Source of the DNA: Rhodocyclales bacterium
Lineage (GTDB): Bacteria > Pseudomonadota > Gammaproteobacteria > Burkholderiales > Rhodocyclaceae
Reading direction: 5' to 3'
Assembly: GCA_026399475.1 (NCBI GenBank)
Contig: JAPLQY010000030.1
Coordinates: 1-39,572, forward strand
DNA length: 39,572 nucleotides
Position numbers and translations under genes: made by a program. The notes under the pieces are model-generated. The model saw only the letters and a program-made list of their open reading frames with translations. It ran no database searches and was not told the origin of the DNA. Below, in pieces: positions 1-5,645 of this stretch. Numbering within the stretch: position 1 is the stretch's first letter; each line of letters begins with the position of its first letter.

Positions 1-134
1 CCGGCTTCCTTCAGACAAGCCCTCGCGGGCTTGCCCTTGCCTTCGGCTAGTGGTTATCATGTCTTCATCATGAAGTCATGTCGGTACTCCCACAGGGGAC
101 TTCCACCCCATCACATCGCGCCCATGCTGGGCGC
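1..134. other. Hairpin-rich segment at the left edge, before the first attC
   Basis: No gene is recognised here. Two compact hairpins are visible: GGGG at 95-98 with CCCC at 106-109, and a perfect 7-bp stem with a 3-base loop, GCGCCCA at 118-124 with TGGGCGC at 128-134. A + strand frame is open from base 1 to the TAA at 208-210, but it has no visible start and runs through the attC-like stem, so I do not call it a gene. It is probably the tail of a preceding cassette or element whose body lies outside the window. Confidence 0.4.
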
Positions 135-136
135 AC

Positions 137-200
137 ACCCAGCGTTGCAGGGGAGCTGCGCGATAAGTCCTGCGCAGCCCCCTGACCTTGAACGTTGGGC
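137..200 (+). other. attC-like integron recombination site 1
   Basis: The R' box GTTGGGC is at 194-200, and a degenerate R'' partner ACCCAGC is at 137-143. Between them, GGGG-A-GCTGCGC (150-161) pairs with GCGCAGC-CCCC (172-182). This gives an 11-bp stem with a single unpaired A at 154 and a 10-base loop. An extrahelical base on one arm is the hallmark by which integron integrase reads the folded attC strand. The orientation predicts cassettes read on the + strand, which fits the genes to the right. R'' differs from the ideal complement at two positions, so the site may be decayed. Confidence 0.55.
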
Positions 201-224
201 AACGCTATAACAGGACTCCCTCTG

Positions 225-476
225 ATGCAACGCCCGCACTCGTTGAAGTGGATCTATATTCTTGGCAAAGACCATGAGTGGCAGAGTCCCTACGACTTCG
301 GGCCAAATACCCTGACGTTTGCCGATCGAAAAGGCATACCGCGATTGGAGCTACTTCCTGGCGGCCGTATTCGAGTTTTGAAGAACTACGCCTGGGATGG
401 TTACCTTTACTACAAGGGCTTCCCCACGAAGGTCAAGAGTGAATATCGCGATGGTTTTTCGTTGCCTTACTCCTGA
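225..476 (+). CDS. Small hypothetical cassette protein
   Basis: This is an 83-residue protein starting at an ATG with AGGA about 10 bases upstream. A TTG start further up would lie inside the attC R' box and is unlikely. The protein has no signal peptide or membrane helix. It contains a short motif (NYAWDG followed by a lysine) that recurs in small uncharacterised bacterial and phage proteins, but I cannot assign a function. It begins 25 bases after an attC-like R' box, which is the usual distance for the gene of an integron cassette. Its own attC is not visible after the stop; instead the sequence runs into the flank of an IS element. Base composition is less GC-rich than the core genes to the right. 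Confidence 0.5.
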   Translation: MQRPHSLKWIYILGKDHEWQSPYDFGPNTLTFADRKGIPRLELLPGGRIRVLKNYAWDGYLYYKGFPTKVKSEYRDGFSLPYS

Positions 477-841
477 AGCGCGCAGCGCTTCACTGATGTG
501 CTTCTCGGGTTGTTCGTGCCGTTGACTCTCGCCCGCAGGGCGCACTCTGGCTGTATCGGTGTTGCCGTCCTGGTATTGCAGGGACTGCGCAAATTTGACG
601 TGCAAGGTTCGAGACGGCGACACTACAAACGGTCATTGACGCTGCTTTCCCGCAGCAGACCCTGATGAAAGACGCACGCCGGGGGCTCCATTCGTTGGTC
701 GAGGACATCCTGCCCGCAGGCAGTCTCCTAGAGCTAAACGAGCATTCCCCGGCGCAGGTCTTGAACCTGTGCTCATCAACGCAGCCATCACACGACACCT
801 GGTGCAACACGATCAGCCTTCGGGCTCGGCGGGAACGGGTG
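477..841. other. Non-coding flank beside the IS transposase; possible bridge-RNA end
   Basis: No credible gene is seen in these 365 bases; open frames here are shadows with no domain. A short perfect hairpin, GAAGCG-CGCAG-CGCTTC, sits at 475-491 on the stop codon of the previous gene. The stretch lies 3' of the transposase. In the IS1111 group of IS110 elements, the long non-coding end downstream of the transposase is where the guide (bridge) RNA is encoded, so part of this may be that RNA. That is inference from the family; the outer IS terminus cannot be fixed from sequence alone. Confidence 0.35.
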
Positions 842-1909
842 CTACGCCCCCGCCCGCACCTCTTGGCCGTACAACTTGAAATCCTCCCCGCGCCGCAGCA
901 CCGCCCAGGCCAGCCGCGCGTTCTTCGCCGCCATCGCCACCACCGCCTTCCAGTAGCCGCGCCGGCTCTCGACATCCCGCGTCCAGCGACTGATGGCGTC
1001 CTCCTTCTTCTTCCCGCTTTGCAAGACCGAGCGCGCCCCCAGGATCAGCAAGGTGCGCAGGTAGCGATCTCCGGCCTTGGTGATCCGCCCAAGACGCTGC
1101 TTGCCGCCGGAACTGTACTGCCCCGGCACCATCCCCAGCCAGGCGGCGAACTGCCGTCCGCTGGCGAAGTCATGTCCGTCGCCAATGGAGGCGACCAATG
1201 CGCTGGCCGTAGTCGGGCCGATACCCGACAGTTGCATCAGCCGTCGGGCGTCGGCATTGGCCTTGGCGCAGGTCGCGATATGCCGGTCGTACTCGCTGAC
1301 GCGTGCGTCCAATCGTTCCAGGTCGGTGATCGCATCGGCCACCACCGTATTGCAATGGCCGGGCAGATCTTCGAGGAGCCGCGCCAACTCGCGCCGAATC
1401 GTGTCCGCCTTCTGCGGCAGGACGATGCCCAGTTCGGAGAGCAATCCGCGAATTCGGTTGATGAGCGCCGTGCGCTGTTCGACGTAGCCTTGTCGCGCGC
1501 GATGCAGGAAGAGTTCGCTTTGCTGGGCGATGTTCTTGACCGGGACGAAGCGCATGGCCGGCCGGGCCACCGCTTCGCAGATCGCCGCGGCGTCGGCGGC
1601 GTCATTCTTGCCGCGCTTGCCGGACATGCGGTAAGGCGCGACGAACTTGGGTGCAATCAGGCGCACGGTGTGGCCCTGCCGCGTCATTTCCCGTGCCCAG
1701 TGATGGGCACCGGAGCAAGCTTCCATGCCGATCAGGCATGGCGGCAGGCTGGCGGTGAGTTCAAGCAGCTTGGCCCGCTTCACCGCCGGACGCTGCAACA
1801 CCACTTTGCCGTCGGCGCCGACGCCGTGCAGTGCGAATATGTTCTTGGCAAGATCGATGCCGAGCGTTACGATTTCCATGATTTCCCCTCCCGAGTCGAG
1901 TTGATGAGC
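771..1909 (-). mobile_element. IS110-family element, IS1111 group, with candidate subterminal inverted repeats
   Basis: A perfect 10-bp inverted pair, GCTCATCAAC at 771-780 and GTTGATGAGC at 1900-1909, brackets the transposase gene. IS1111-group elements carry short subterminal (not terminal) inverted repeats and make no target duplication, so these are good candidates, with the true ends lying a few bases outside. Some IS1111 members insert specifically into integron attC sites; finding one among attC-like sites, reading against the cassettes, fits that habit. The unusually short gap between transposase stop and left repeat (about 60 bases) leaves open that the real left end lies further left. 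Confidence 0.5.
842..1879 (-). CDS. IS110/IS1111-family DEDD transposase
   Basis: This 345-residue protein is full length for the family. The N-terminal RuvC-like DEDD domain shows D9 (GIDLAK), E53 (GMEACSG) and D93-x2-D96 (GKNDAADAA). The C-terminal half has the helix-hairpin-helix LSGIGPTTASALVASIG near 217-233, and the serine-containing QYSSGGK near 254-260, which supplies the catalytic serine in this family. The start was chosen at the ATG opening MEIVTLGID; the frame stays open upstream, but that extension is unlike any transposase. Such enzymes recombine a circular intermediate into target DNA guided by an element-encoded RNA. The gene looks intact, with no frameshift. It reads opposite to the neighbouring cassette genes. 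Confidence 0.93.
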   Translation of the reverse strand: MEIVTLGIDLAKNIFALHGVGADGKVVLQRPAVKRAKLLELTASLPPCLIGMEACSGAHHWAREMTRQGHTVRLIAPKFVAPYRMSGKRGKNDAADAAAICEAVARPAMRFVPVKNIAQQSELFLHRARQGYVEQRTALINRIRGLLSELGIVLPQKADTIRRELARLLEDLPGHCNTVVADAITDLERLDARVSEYDRHIATCAKANADARRLMQLSGIGPTTASALVASIGDGHDFASGRQFAAWLGMVPGQYSSGGKQRLGRITKAGDRYLRTLLILGARSVLQSGKKKEDAISRWTRDVESRRGYWKAVVAMAAKNARLAWAVLRRGEDFKLYGQEVRAGA

Positions 1910-2056
1910 GTTGTCAGAAACCCCATCTTGGCACTTCGTTGCCGTTTCCGTGCTCAATCCGCACGGCCGGCCTGGGACGGGGAAGTCCCTTTCATTCGTT
2001 GGGGCCTTCCATATCGGCGTATGGCTTTTTATATTGCCAAGTGCTAGGCTTCGCTC

Positions 2057-2347
2057 ATGGCACACACTCGCTTTGATTGGGATCCAGACAAGGACGCTGA
2101 AAACCAGCGGAAGCACGGCGTTTCATTCTCCCGTGCCCAATACGCTTTTGCGGACTCGCAGCGTGTGATTGCCAAGGACGTCACTCACAGCCAAACCGAA
2201 GAACGGTTCTATTGTTTCGGCGAAGTTGATGGTGGCGTCCTCACGGTGCGGTTCACTTACCGCGCTTCGGTTATTCGAATCATCGGCGCCGGTTACTGGC
2301 GCAAAGGAAAGGCCACCTATGAGCGCGAAAATCAAATACACCGATGA
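2057..2347 (+). CDS. brnT: BrnT-family toxin (type II toxin-antitoxin)
   Basis: This 96-residue protein has the BrnT signature: FDWDPDKDAENQRKHGVSF at the N-terminus, a central DVTHSQTEERFYCFG, and the RIIGAG strand near the C-terminus. BrnT is a RelE-fold ribonuclease that arrests translation and is neutralised by BrnA. The gene overlaps the next one by 29 bases, the usual coupling in brnTA. Compared with the family consensus, the C-terminal strand reads RIIGAGYW instead of RIISAR, and the end is somewhat longer, so its activity is uncertain. The pair lies upstream of an attC-like site, as expected for a toxin-antitoxin cassette. Confidence 0.85.
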   Translation: MAHTRFDWDPDKDAENQRKHGVSFSRAQYAFADSQRVIAKDVTHSQTEERFYCFGEVDGGVLTVRFTYRASVIRIIGAGYWRKGKATYERENQIHR

Positions 2348-2570
2348 ACCCCTTGGCAAGGTTCAGGTGGTTTCCGACTTCCTCCCTTCGCCCGCCGAAT
2401 TGGCATTTCGTGAAGAAGGTGTGAAAGTAACCTTGGCTCTGAGCAAGAAGAGCATCGAGTTCTTTAAGTCCGAAGCCACAAAGCATCACACGCAGTACCA
2501 ACGCATGATTCGTCGGCTCATCGATGCCTACGTTGATGCCCAGGCCCCAACGACTAAGGTTAGATCGTGA
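2319..2570 (+). CDS. brnA: BrnA-family antitoxin, ribbon-helix-helix
   Basis: This 83-residue protein starts at the ATG opening MSAKIKYTDEPLGK, inside the end of brnT. Residues about 33-70 (VTLALSKKSIEFFKSEA followed by YQRMIRRLIDAYV) form a CopG/Arc-like ribbon-helix-helix that would bind the operator and dimerise. The N-terminal segment would wrap the toxin. The family normally represses its own promoter together with the toxin. The stop codon sits inside the stem of the attC-like site at 2545-2607, as is common in cassettes, where the recombination site overlaps the gene end. The overlap with brnT and the toxin-first order both match known brnTA modules. Confidence 0.82.
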   Translation: MSAKIKYTDEPLGKVQVVSDFLPSPAELAFREEGVKVTLALSKKSIEFFKSEATKHHTQYQRMIRRLIDAYVDAQAPTTKVRS

Positions 2571-2607
2571 TCGCGAAGCGAGCCACGATCTGAACCGTTT
2601 GTTGGAC
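2545..2607 (+). other. attC-like integron recombination site 2
   Basis: R'' reads CCCCAAC at 2545-2551 and R' reads GTTGGAC at 2601-2607, the latter matching GTTRRRY. The core folds as GATCGTG (2563-2569) with CACGATC (2584-2590), enclosing a CGC-GAA-GCG inner stem with unequal internal loops. The site overlaps the brnA stop codon. It is short and asymmetric, as attC sites are, although R'' deviates from the consensus at its first base. The same fold could also serve as a transcription terminator for brnTA. Confidence 0.55.
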
Positions 2608-2960
2608 GAGCCCGGCCCTGCTGCGCGGGTGGCGGCATAGCAAATAGCTTTTGGGAAATATCCCCGGTGCGCTGATTTGGCGTCCGAGGTGAGGCGTACC
2701 GGCCTGGCGTATCGCTGCCGCTGGGGCGATTGACGCCGGATGGCGCGGCGCCGGGGCCGATTTACTCAACTTTCAGGCGAGCCGGTTGCTGAGCTTGCGG
2801 GCGCTCCCGTCCCGTCGCGTGGTCAGTGCGTTGCCGCTTACATGATCAATGTGGCCCGCGCCGCCTCTGCAATCGGCGCGGGCGGCGGTCCGGTGCGTAC
2901 CATTGCGCTTCTTCATCAACTTGGGACTACCCAGCCTTGCGCCACGGTAGGAATTCAATT
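2608..2960. other. Non-coding stretch upstream of the intron remnant
   Basis: No credible gene is seen in these 353 bases. The notable structure is a perfect 10-bp stem with a 10-base loop, GCCCGCGCCG at 2854-2863 and CGGCGCGGGC at 2874-2883. A GTGCG at 2667-2671 resembles the 5' end of bacterial group II introns. If that is the 5' end, the intron would be only about 370 bases long and would lack most of its ribozyme and its reverse transcriptase, so it would be an internally deleted remnant. No reverse transcriptase fragment was recognised in any frame. Confidence 0.3.
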
Positions 2961-3038
2961 CACCGAACCGCCGGATACGTGACCCGTACGTCCGGTGGTG
3001 TGGGAGGGGGAAGCCGTGAGGCTTTTCCCTATCCCGAT
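2961..3038 (+). ncRNA. 3' end of a group II intron (domains V and VI), remnant
   Basis: A domain V-like hairpin is visible. ACCGCCGGA (2967-2975) pairs with TCCGGTGGT (2991-2999), then TACG (2976-2979) pairs with CGTA (2985-2988), leaving a two-base CG bulge at 2989-2990 on the 3' strand, the diagnostic catalytic bulge. A domain VI-like hairpin follows: GGGGGAAGCC (3006-3015) with GGCTTTTCCC (3020-3029) around a GTGA tetraloop. The intron would end in CCCGAT at 3033-3038. No intron-encoded protein is present, so this is a degenerate copy. Group IIC introns often insert in attC sites, which fits the setting. Confidence 0.6.
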
Positions 3039-3096
3039 TCGGCGTCACAGGCCATGGCGCGTTACAATTTCGTTTGTTCCATCTCGGAGATCAATC

Positions 3097-3306
3097 ATGA
3101 ATTTCAGCATCGAATGCGAGAAAGAGGTTGATGGCCGCTGGATCGCTGAGGTTCCGCAGCTTCCTGGCGTCCTGTGTTACGGCAAGACAGCCGATGACGC
3201 CATGGCAAAGGCAGAGGTGCTTGCCCTTCGTGCCATGGCCGAGCGCCTTGAGCAAAGCGAGTCGCGTCCCGTCGAGATCAACATCTCCCTTCCCCTCGCC
3301 GCATGA
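3097..3306 (+). CDS. hicB: HicB-family antitoxin
   Basis: This 69-residue protein is a minimal HicB. It has the partial RNase H-like fold of the family, with FSIECEKEVDGRWIAEVPQLPG, then CYGKTADDAMAKAEVLALRAMAE. The GRWIAEVP.LPG strand-turn and the ADDAMAKAE helix are the HicB signature. HicB binds and blocks HicA. No DNA-binding tail is present, so the protein may not regulate transcription by itself. The ATG lies 58 bases after the predicted intron end, and GGAG precedes it by about 9 bases. A TTACAAT at 3062-3068 could be the -10 box. The stop overlaps the hicA start as ATGA, so the two are translationally coupled. Confidence 0.85.
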   Translation: MNFSIECEKEVDGRWIAEVPQLPGVLCYGKTADDAMAKAEVLALRAMAERLEQSESRPVEINISLPLAA

Positions 3307-3515
3307 GTTTTTGGCCGTCCGTCAAGGCCAAACGTTTACTGGCGGCTCTATTTGGCATCGGGTGGAAACTCAAACGGCAGTCCGGGTCACACCGCACCCT
3401 GTCACGCGAAGGATGGCCCGACGTTGTCTTCGCGTTTCACGATGGCGAGGAAATCGGTCCCCGGATGCTTGCTCGTATCGCCAAGCACACTGGCATTACT
3501 CCCGGCGACTTGTAG
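3303..3515 (+). CDS. hicA: HicA-family mRNA interferase toxin
   Basis: This 70-residue protein has the small double-stranded-RNA-binding-like fold of HicA. It contains VKAKRLLAALFGIGWKLKRQ, then the catalytic-histidine motif SGSHRTL, the strand VVFAFHDGEEI, and the closing helix MLARIAKHTGIT. The conserved His in GSH is present, so the toxin should be an active ribonuclease that cleaves mRNA when HicB is lost. Here the antitoxin comes first and the two genes overlap by 4 bases (ATGA). About 150 bases separate its stop from the attC-like site at 3668, longer than in a compact cassette. Confidence 0.87.
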   Translation: MSFWPSVKAKRLLAALFGIGWKLKRQSGSHRTLSREGWPDVVFAFHDGEEIGPRMLARIAKHTGITPGDL

Positions 3516-3667
3516 GCCTGTCGGTCTCACCAGCGCCGCCGAATCGGGTATCCATCGCCTTTAACACCAGCGCCGAGAGTTGGCTTAGCCAGCAAGTGCA
3601 ATACGATCTGTGGCACGCGGAGCAAGGGCGTAAATCGCTCAAGGTCATCAAGCTTGCCGCCTAAGAC
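3516..3667 (+). other. Gene-tail fragment before attC 3
   Basis: No complete gene is seen. One frame from about 3530 to the TAA at 3662-3664 reads like the C-terminal end of a small protein (AESWLSQQVQYDLWHAEQG, then LKVIKLAA), but there is no start or ribosome site of its own. It may be the last part of a lost cassette gene, since its stop falls just before the attC R'' box, where a cassette gene normally ends. I cannot assign a family. Confidence 0.3.
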
Positions 3668-3736
3668 GCCGAACCCGCGGTTCCAGGGGACGCGCCGCGA
3701 TGAAGCTGCGCAGCGCCGGTCGCCTCCACGTTGGGC
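3668..3736 (+). other. attC-like integron recombination site 3
   Basis: R'' reads GCCGAAC at 3668-3674, one mismatch from the complement of the R' box GTTGGGC at 3730-3736. Inner arms GGGGACGCGCCGCG and GCGCCGGTCGCCTCC are roughly complementary. The CCGGTCGCCTCCACGTTGGGC-type right half is very close in style to chromosomal cassette arrays of Xanthomonas, Pseudomonas and betaproteobacteria. It is 69 bases long and stands directly before the next cassette gene, whose ribosome-binding site starts 28 bases after R'. This is the most convincing of the three sites. Confidence 0.65.
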
Positions 3737-3776
3737 GTCTCGATAATCGTTCGTCTCGTTACTCGAAGGAGAGTTC

Positions 3777-4460
3777 ATGTCAAATCAGATCCTTCTTGGC
3801 AAGCGCGTGCTCGTCACCCACGCCGACACGTTCATGGGCCCAGTCCTGTGCGAAGTGTTCGCCAATCACGGTGCCACGATTATCCCGAGTACCGACCGTC
3901 TCATGAGCGCAGATGCGCCCGGCACTATCGTCGCTGAGGCAGGGCACGTCGATATCCTTGTTGCCAACCTGGCAATACCCGCAGCGACCACTGCGGCCAC
4001 GGAAGTGTCAGACGAAGAGTGGAATGACACATTCGCTGCGCTCGTGCATCCCCTGTCAAGATTGTTTCGTGCCGTCCTGCCATCCATGATCGAGCGCCGC
4101 TCTGGCAAGATTCTTGTCATGGGCAGCGCATCAGCACTGCGAGGGATGAAGCGCACTTCAACTTATAGTGCCGCACGGGGTGCTCAGCTTGCTTACGTGC
4201 AGGCCGTCGGCGTGGAGGTTGCGCCCCACAATGTTCAAGTGAATGCAATTGCACAGAACTTCGTTGATAACCCGACTTACTTTCCGCCAGACGTTCAGAG
4301 CAATCCAAGGTTCCAGGAGCGTCTAAAGCGCGAGCTTCCTCTGGGGCGCCTCGTAGGCGCCAGAGAAGATGCTGAATTTGCTGCCTACCTTTGCAGCGAA
4401 CCAGCGAGTTGCTTTGTCGGGCAAGTATTTCCTGTTTGCGGCGGTTGGGTGGTGCGCTAG
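3777..4460 (+). CDS. Halohydrin dehalogenase (SDR-related)
   Basis: This 227-residue protein has the short-chain dehydrogenase fold without its cofactor site. The Gly-rich TGxxxGxG motif is replaced by T14-x4-F19-x-G21, and the catalytic set is S117-x12-Y130-x3-R134, with Arg where dehydrogenases have Lys. These two patterns together are the published signature of halohydrin dehalogenases, which turn vicinal halo-alcohols into epoxides and halide and, in reverse, open epoxides with small anions. After the catalytic helix, N161-F162 and a PTYFPPD stretch align with the halide-pocket loop of HheC-type enzymes. The start is fixed by AAGGAGA at 3764-3770, six bases before the ATG. It is a single-gene cassette right after attC 3. 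No haloalkane-degradation partner is adjacent, so the natural substrate is unknown. Confidence 0.82.
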   Translation: MSNQILLGKRVLVTHADTFMGPVLCEVFANHGATIIPSTDRLMSADAPGTIVAEAGHVDILVANLAIPAATTAATEVSDEEWNDTFAALVHPLSRLFRAVLPSMIERRSGKILVMGSASALRGMKRTSTYSAARGAQLAYVQAVGVEVAPHNVQVNAIAQNFVDNPTYFPPDVQSNPRFQERLKRELPLGRLVGAREDAEFAAYLCSEPASCFVGQVFPVCGGWVVR

Positions 4461-4472
4461 CGTAGACTCAAC

Positions 4473-4608
4473 GATGAAGTGCGACAACTACGTCTATTAG
4501 GTGCCGTTTGTCGAAGAGGAAAACTATTTCTTACTCAAGACCGTAATCCCGAGCCGCAAGGCACCGCGGGAGTATTTGAATCAAGGTGAAACAGATGCCG
4601 AAAATTGA
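4473..4608 (+). pseudogene. Remnant of a toxin gene (C-terminal part, internal stop)
   Basis: In this frame the peptide runs from MKCDNYVY into a TAG at about 4497-4499, then resumes as VPFVEEENYFLLKTVIPSRK and ends at the TGA 4606-4608. The strand and IPSRK ending resemble the C-terminus of small type II toxins. Its stop overlaps the start of the next, antitoxin-like frame by 14 bases, the usual coupling. Only about 45 codons are left and the N-terminal part is missing, so it is inactive. The family assignment is weak. Confidence 0.42.
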
Positions 4609-4888
4609 TGCCTGCGAACATGAAGTCCTGACTGCCTTTGAGAAAGGCCAATTGAAGTCCGTTGCCACAAAGGCCGAGCTTGCAAAATTCAAGGCGGCCG
4701 CGCGCCATCAGGCAATCAAGCCGCCCCGCGACAAAGCGCCGTGCCATGTCCGGCAGTTGAATGTTTGTTTTGGCGCCGACGCCCAACCCTGGGGCACAAG
4801 AGACGTCGTGAGCCACAGTCCGCCAGCACCTATACAACGCCGTAACGCCAGACTTTCGCCGAGCCACACTTTAAGAGGAGAACCGTAA
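4595..4888 (+). pseudogene. Truncated CopG-type antitoxin with foreign tail
   Basis: The frame opens with MPKIDACEHEVLTAFEKG followed by QLKSVATKAELAKFKAAAR, which resembles the N-terminal region of CopG/BrnA-like antitoxins that begin with a DxxEqeiL..FE.G.L pattern. After about residue 37 the similarity stops, and the remaining roughly 60 codons, Pro/Arg-rich, look non-native. The ribbon-helix-helix that should follow is missing. At 4781-4787 lies GCCCAAC, an exact R'' half of an attC, but without an R' partner downstream, so the cassette end was probably deleted. The frame ends right before the SRPBCC gene. Confidence 0.45.
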
Positions 4889-5335
4889 ATGGCTACAGGT
4901 ACTGTGCGACTGCATCGTGTGCTCCGCGCGCCTGCGGAGCGCGTGTATCGGGCCTTCCTGGACGCCGACGCCATGGCAAAGTGGATACCGCCATACGGTT
5001 TCACCTGCAAGGTGCACCACATGGATGCCAGGGTTGGCGGCAGCTTTCGGATGTCGTTCACGAATTTCACGTCAGGGAACGGGCACTCCTTCGGTGGCGA
5101 GTATCTCGAGCTTGTTCCTCACGCGCGGATTCGCTACACCGACAAATTCGACGACCCGAACTTGCCAGGAGAGATACAGGTGACGGTCGCCTTGACGAAG
5201 GTGTCCTGTGGCACGGAGATCAACATCGTGCAAGAAGGGCTGCCTGAAGTTATTCCTCTTGAGATGTGCTACCTCGGATGGCAGGAATCCCTTGCACAGC
5301 TTGCAACACTTGTCGAGCCCGAGATCCCGGGTTGA
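4889..5335 (+). CDS. SRPBCC / AHSA1-like protein
   Basis: This 148-residue soluble protein is full length for the START/Bet v1-like AHSA1 group. It begins with the typical LHRVLRAPAERVYRAFLDADAMAKW, continues with the GFTCKVHHMDARVGGSFRMSF strand pair and GEYLELVPHARIRYTDKF, and closes with the long helix around GWQESLAQLATLVEP. The fold makes a deep hydrophobic cavity that binds small ligands; no specific ligand can be read from sequence. AAGAGGAG at 4873-4880 and the ATG 9 bases later fix the start. It follows the broken antitoxin directly. Whether it is a cassette cargo gene is unclear, since no attC follows. Confidence 0.85.
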   Translation: MATGTVRLHRVLRAPAERVYRAFLDADAMAKWIPPYGFTCKVHHMDARVGGSFRMSFTNFTSGNGHSFGGEYLELVPHARIRYTDKFDDPNLPGEIQVTVALTKVSCGTEINIVQEGLPEVIPLEMCYLGWQESLAQLATLVEPEIPG

Positions 5336-5378
5336 TGCGGTGACGCGAACCCTAACCATCGCCTCCAGGGAAGCCGAC

Positions 5379-5645
5379 ATGGAACCGCGTATCAGCCCCA
5401 TCACACTCGGCGTGTCCGATCCTGGAAAGGCTACCCGGTTCTGCGAGAAGTACCTTGGCCTGCCTCGACTTGAGACACCGCCGTCGATTACGTTCTTTGA
5501 GCCGGGGAAAACATGGCTTGCTCTCTGGTCGCGGGAGAGCCGGGCCGCTGATGCCGGCCTTTCGGCCGAGGGCTCGGGTTTTCGCGGCTTCGGCCTTGCG
5601 CACAACACGCGCTCCCCGGCATCCATCGACAAACCGGAGGTGCAT
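5379..5645 (+). pseudogene. Truncated VOC (glyoxalase-like) protein, runs into the next gene
   Basis: From the ATG the frame reads MEPRISPITLGVSDPGKATR, then a YLGLPRLE strand, ITFFEPGKTWLALWSRE, and GSGFRGFGLAHNTRS. This is the first beta-alpha-beta-beta-beta module of a small VOC-family protein that normally has about 130 residues. After about residue 75 the second module, with its metal-binding Glu and the FxDPDG stretch, is absent. No stop codon separates this fragment from the phosphatase gene: the frame is continuous to 6305. A deletion that joined the two genes in frame is the simplest reading. The fragment alone should not fold as a normal VOC dimer. Confidence 0.6.

Noticed and set aside
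665..2047. A 460-codon + strand frame over the IS region
   Set aside because: It is antisense to the intact DEDD transposase, is Arg/His/Gln-rich without any domain, and is a GC-driven shadow.
1910..2056. A possible attC at GTTGGGG before brnT (about 1999-2005)
   Set aside because: The box breaks the GTTRRRY pattern, no R'' partner is found upstream, and no attC-like stem is visible.
2740..3131. Short frames on both strands around the intron remnant
   Set aside because: They have no ribosome site or family, and the bases fold as a group II intron end, which explains the conservation better.
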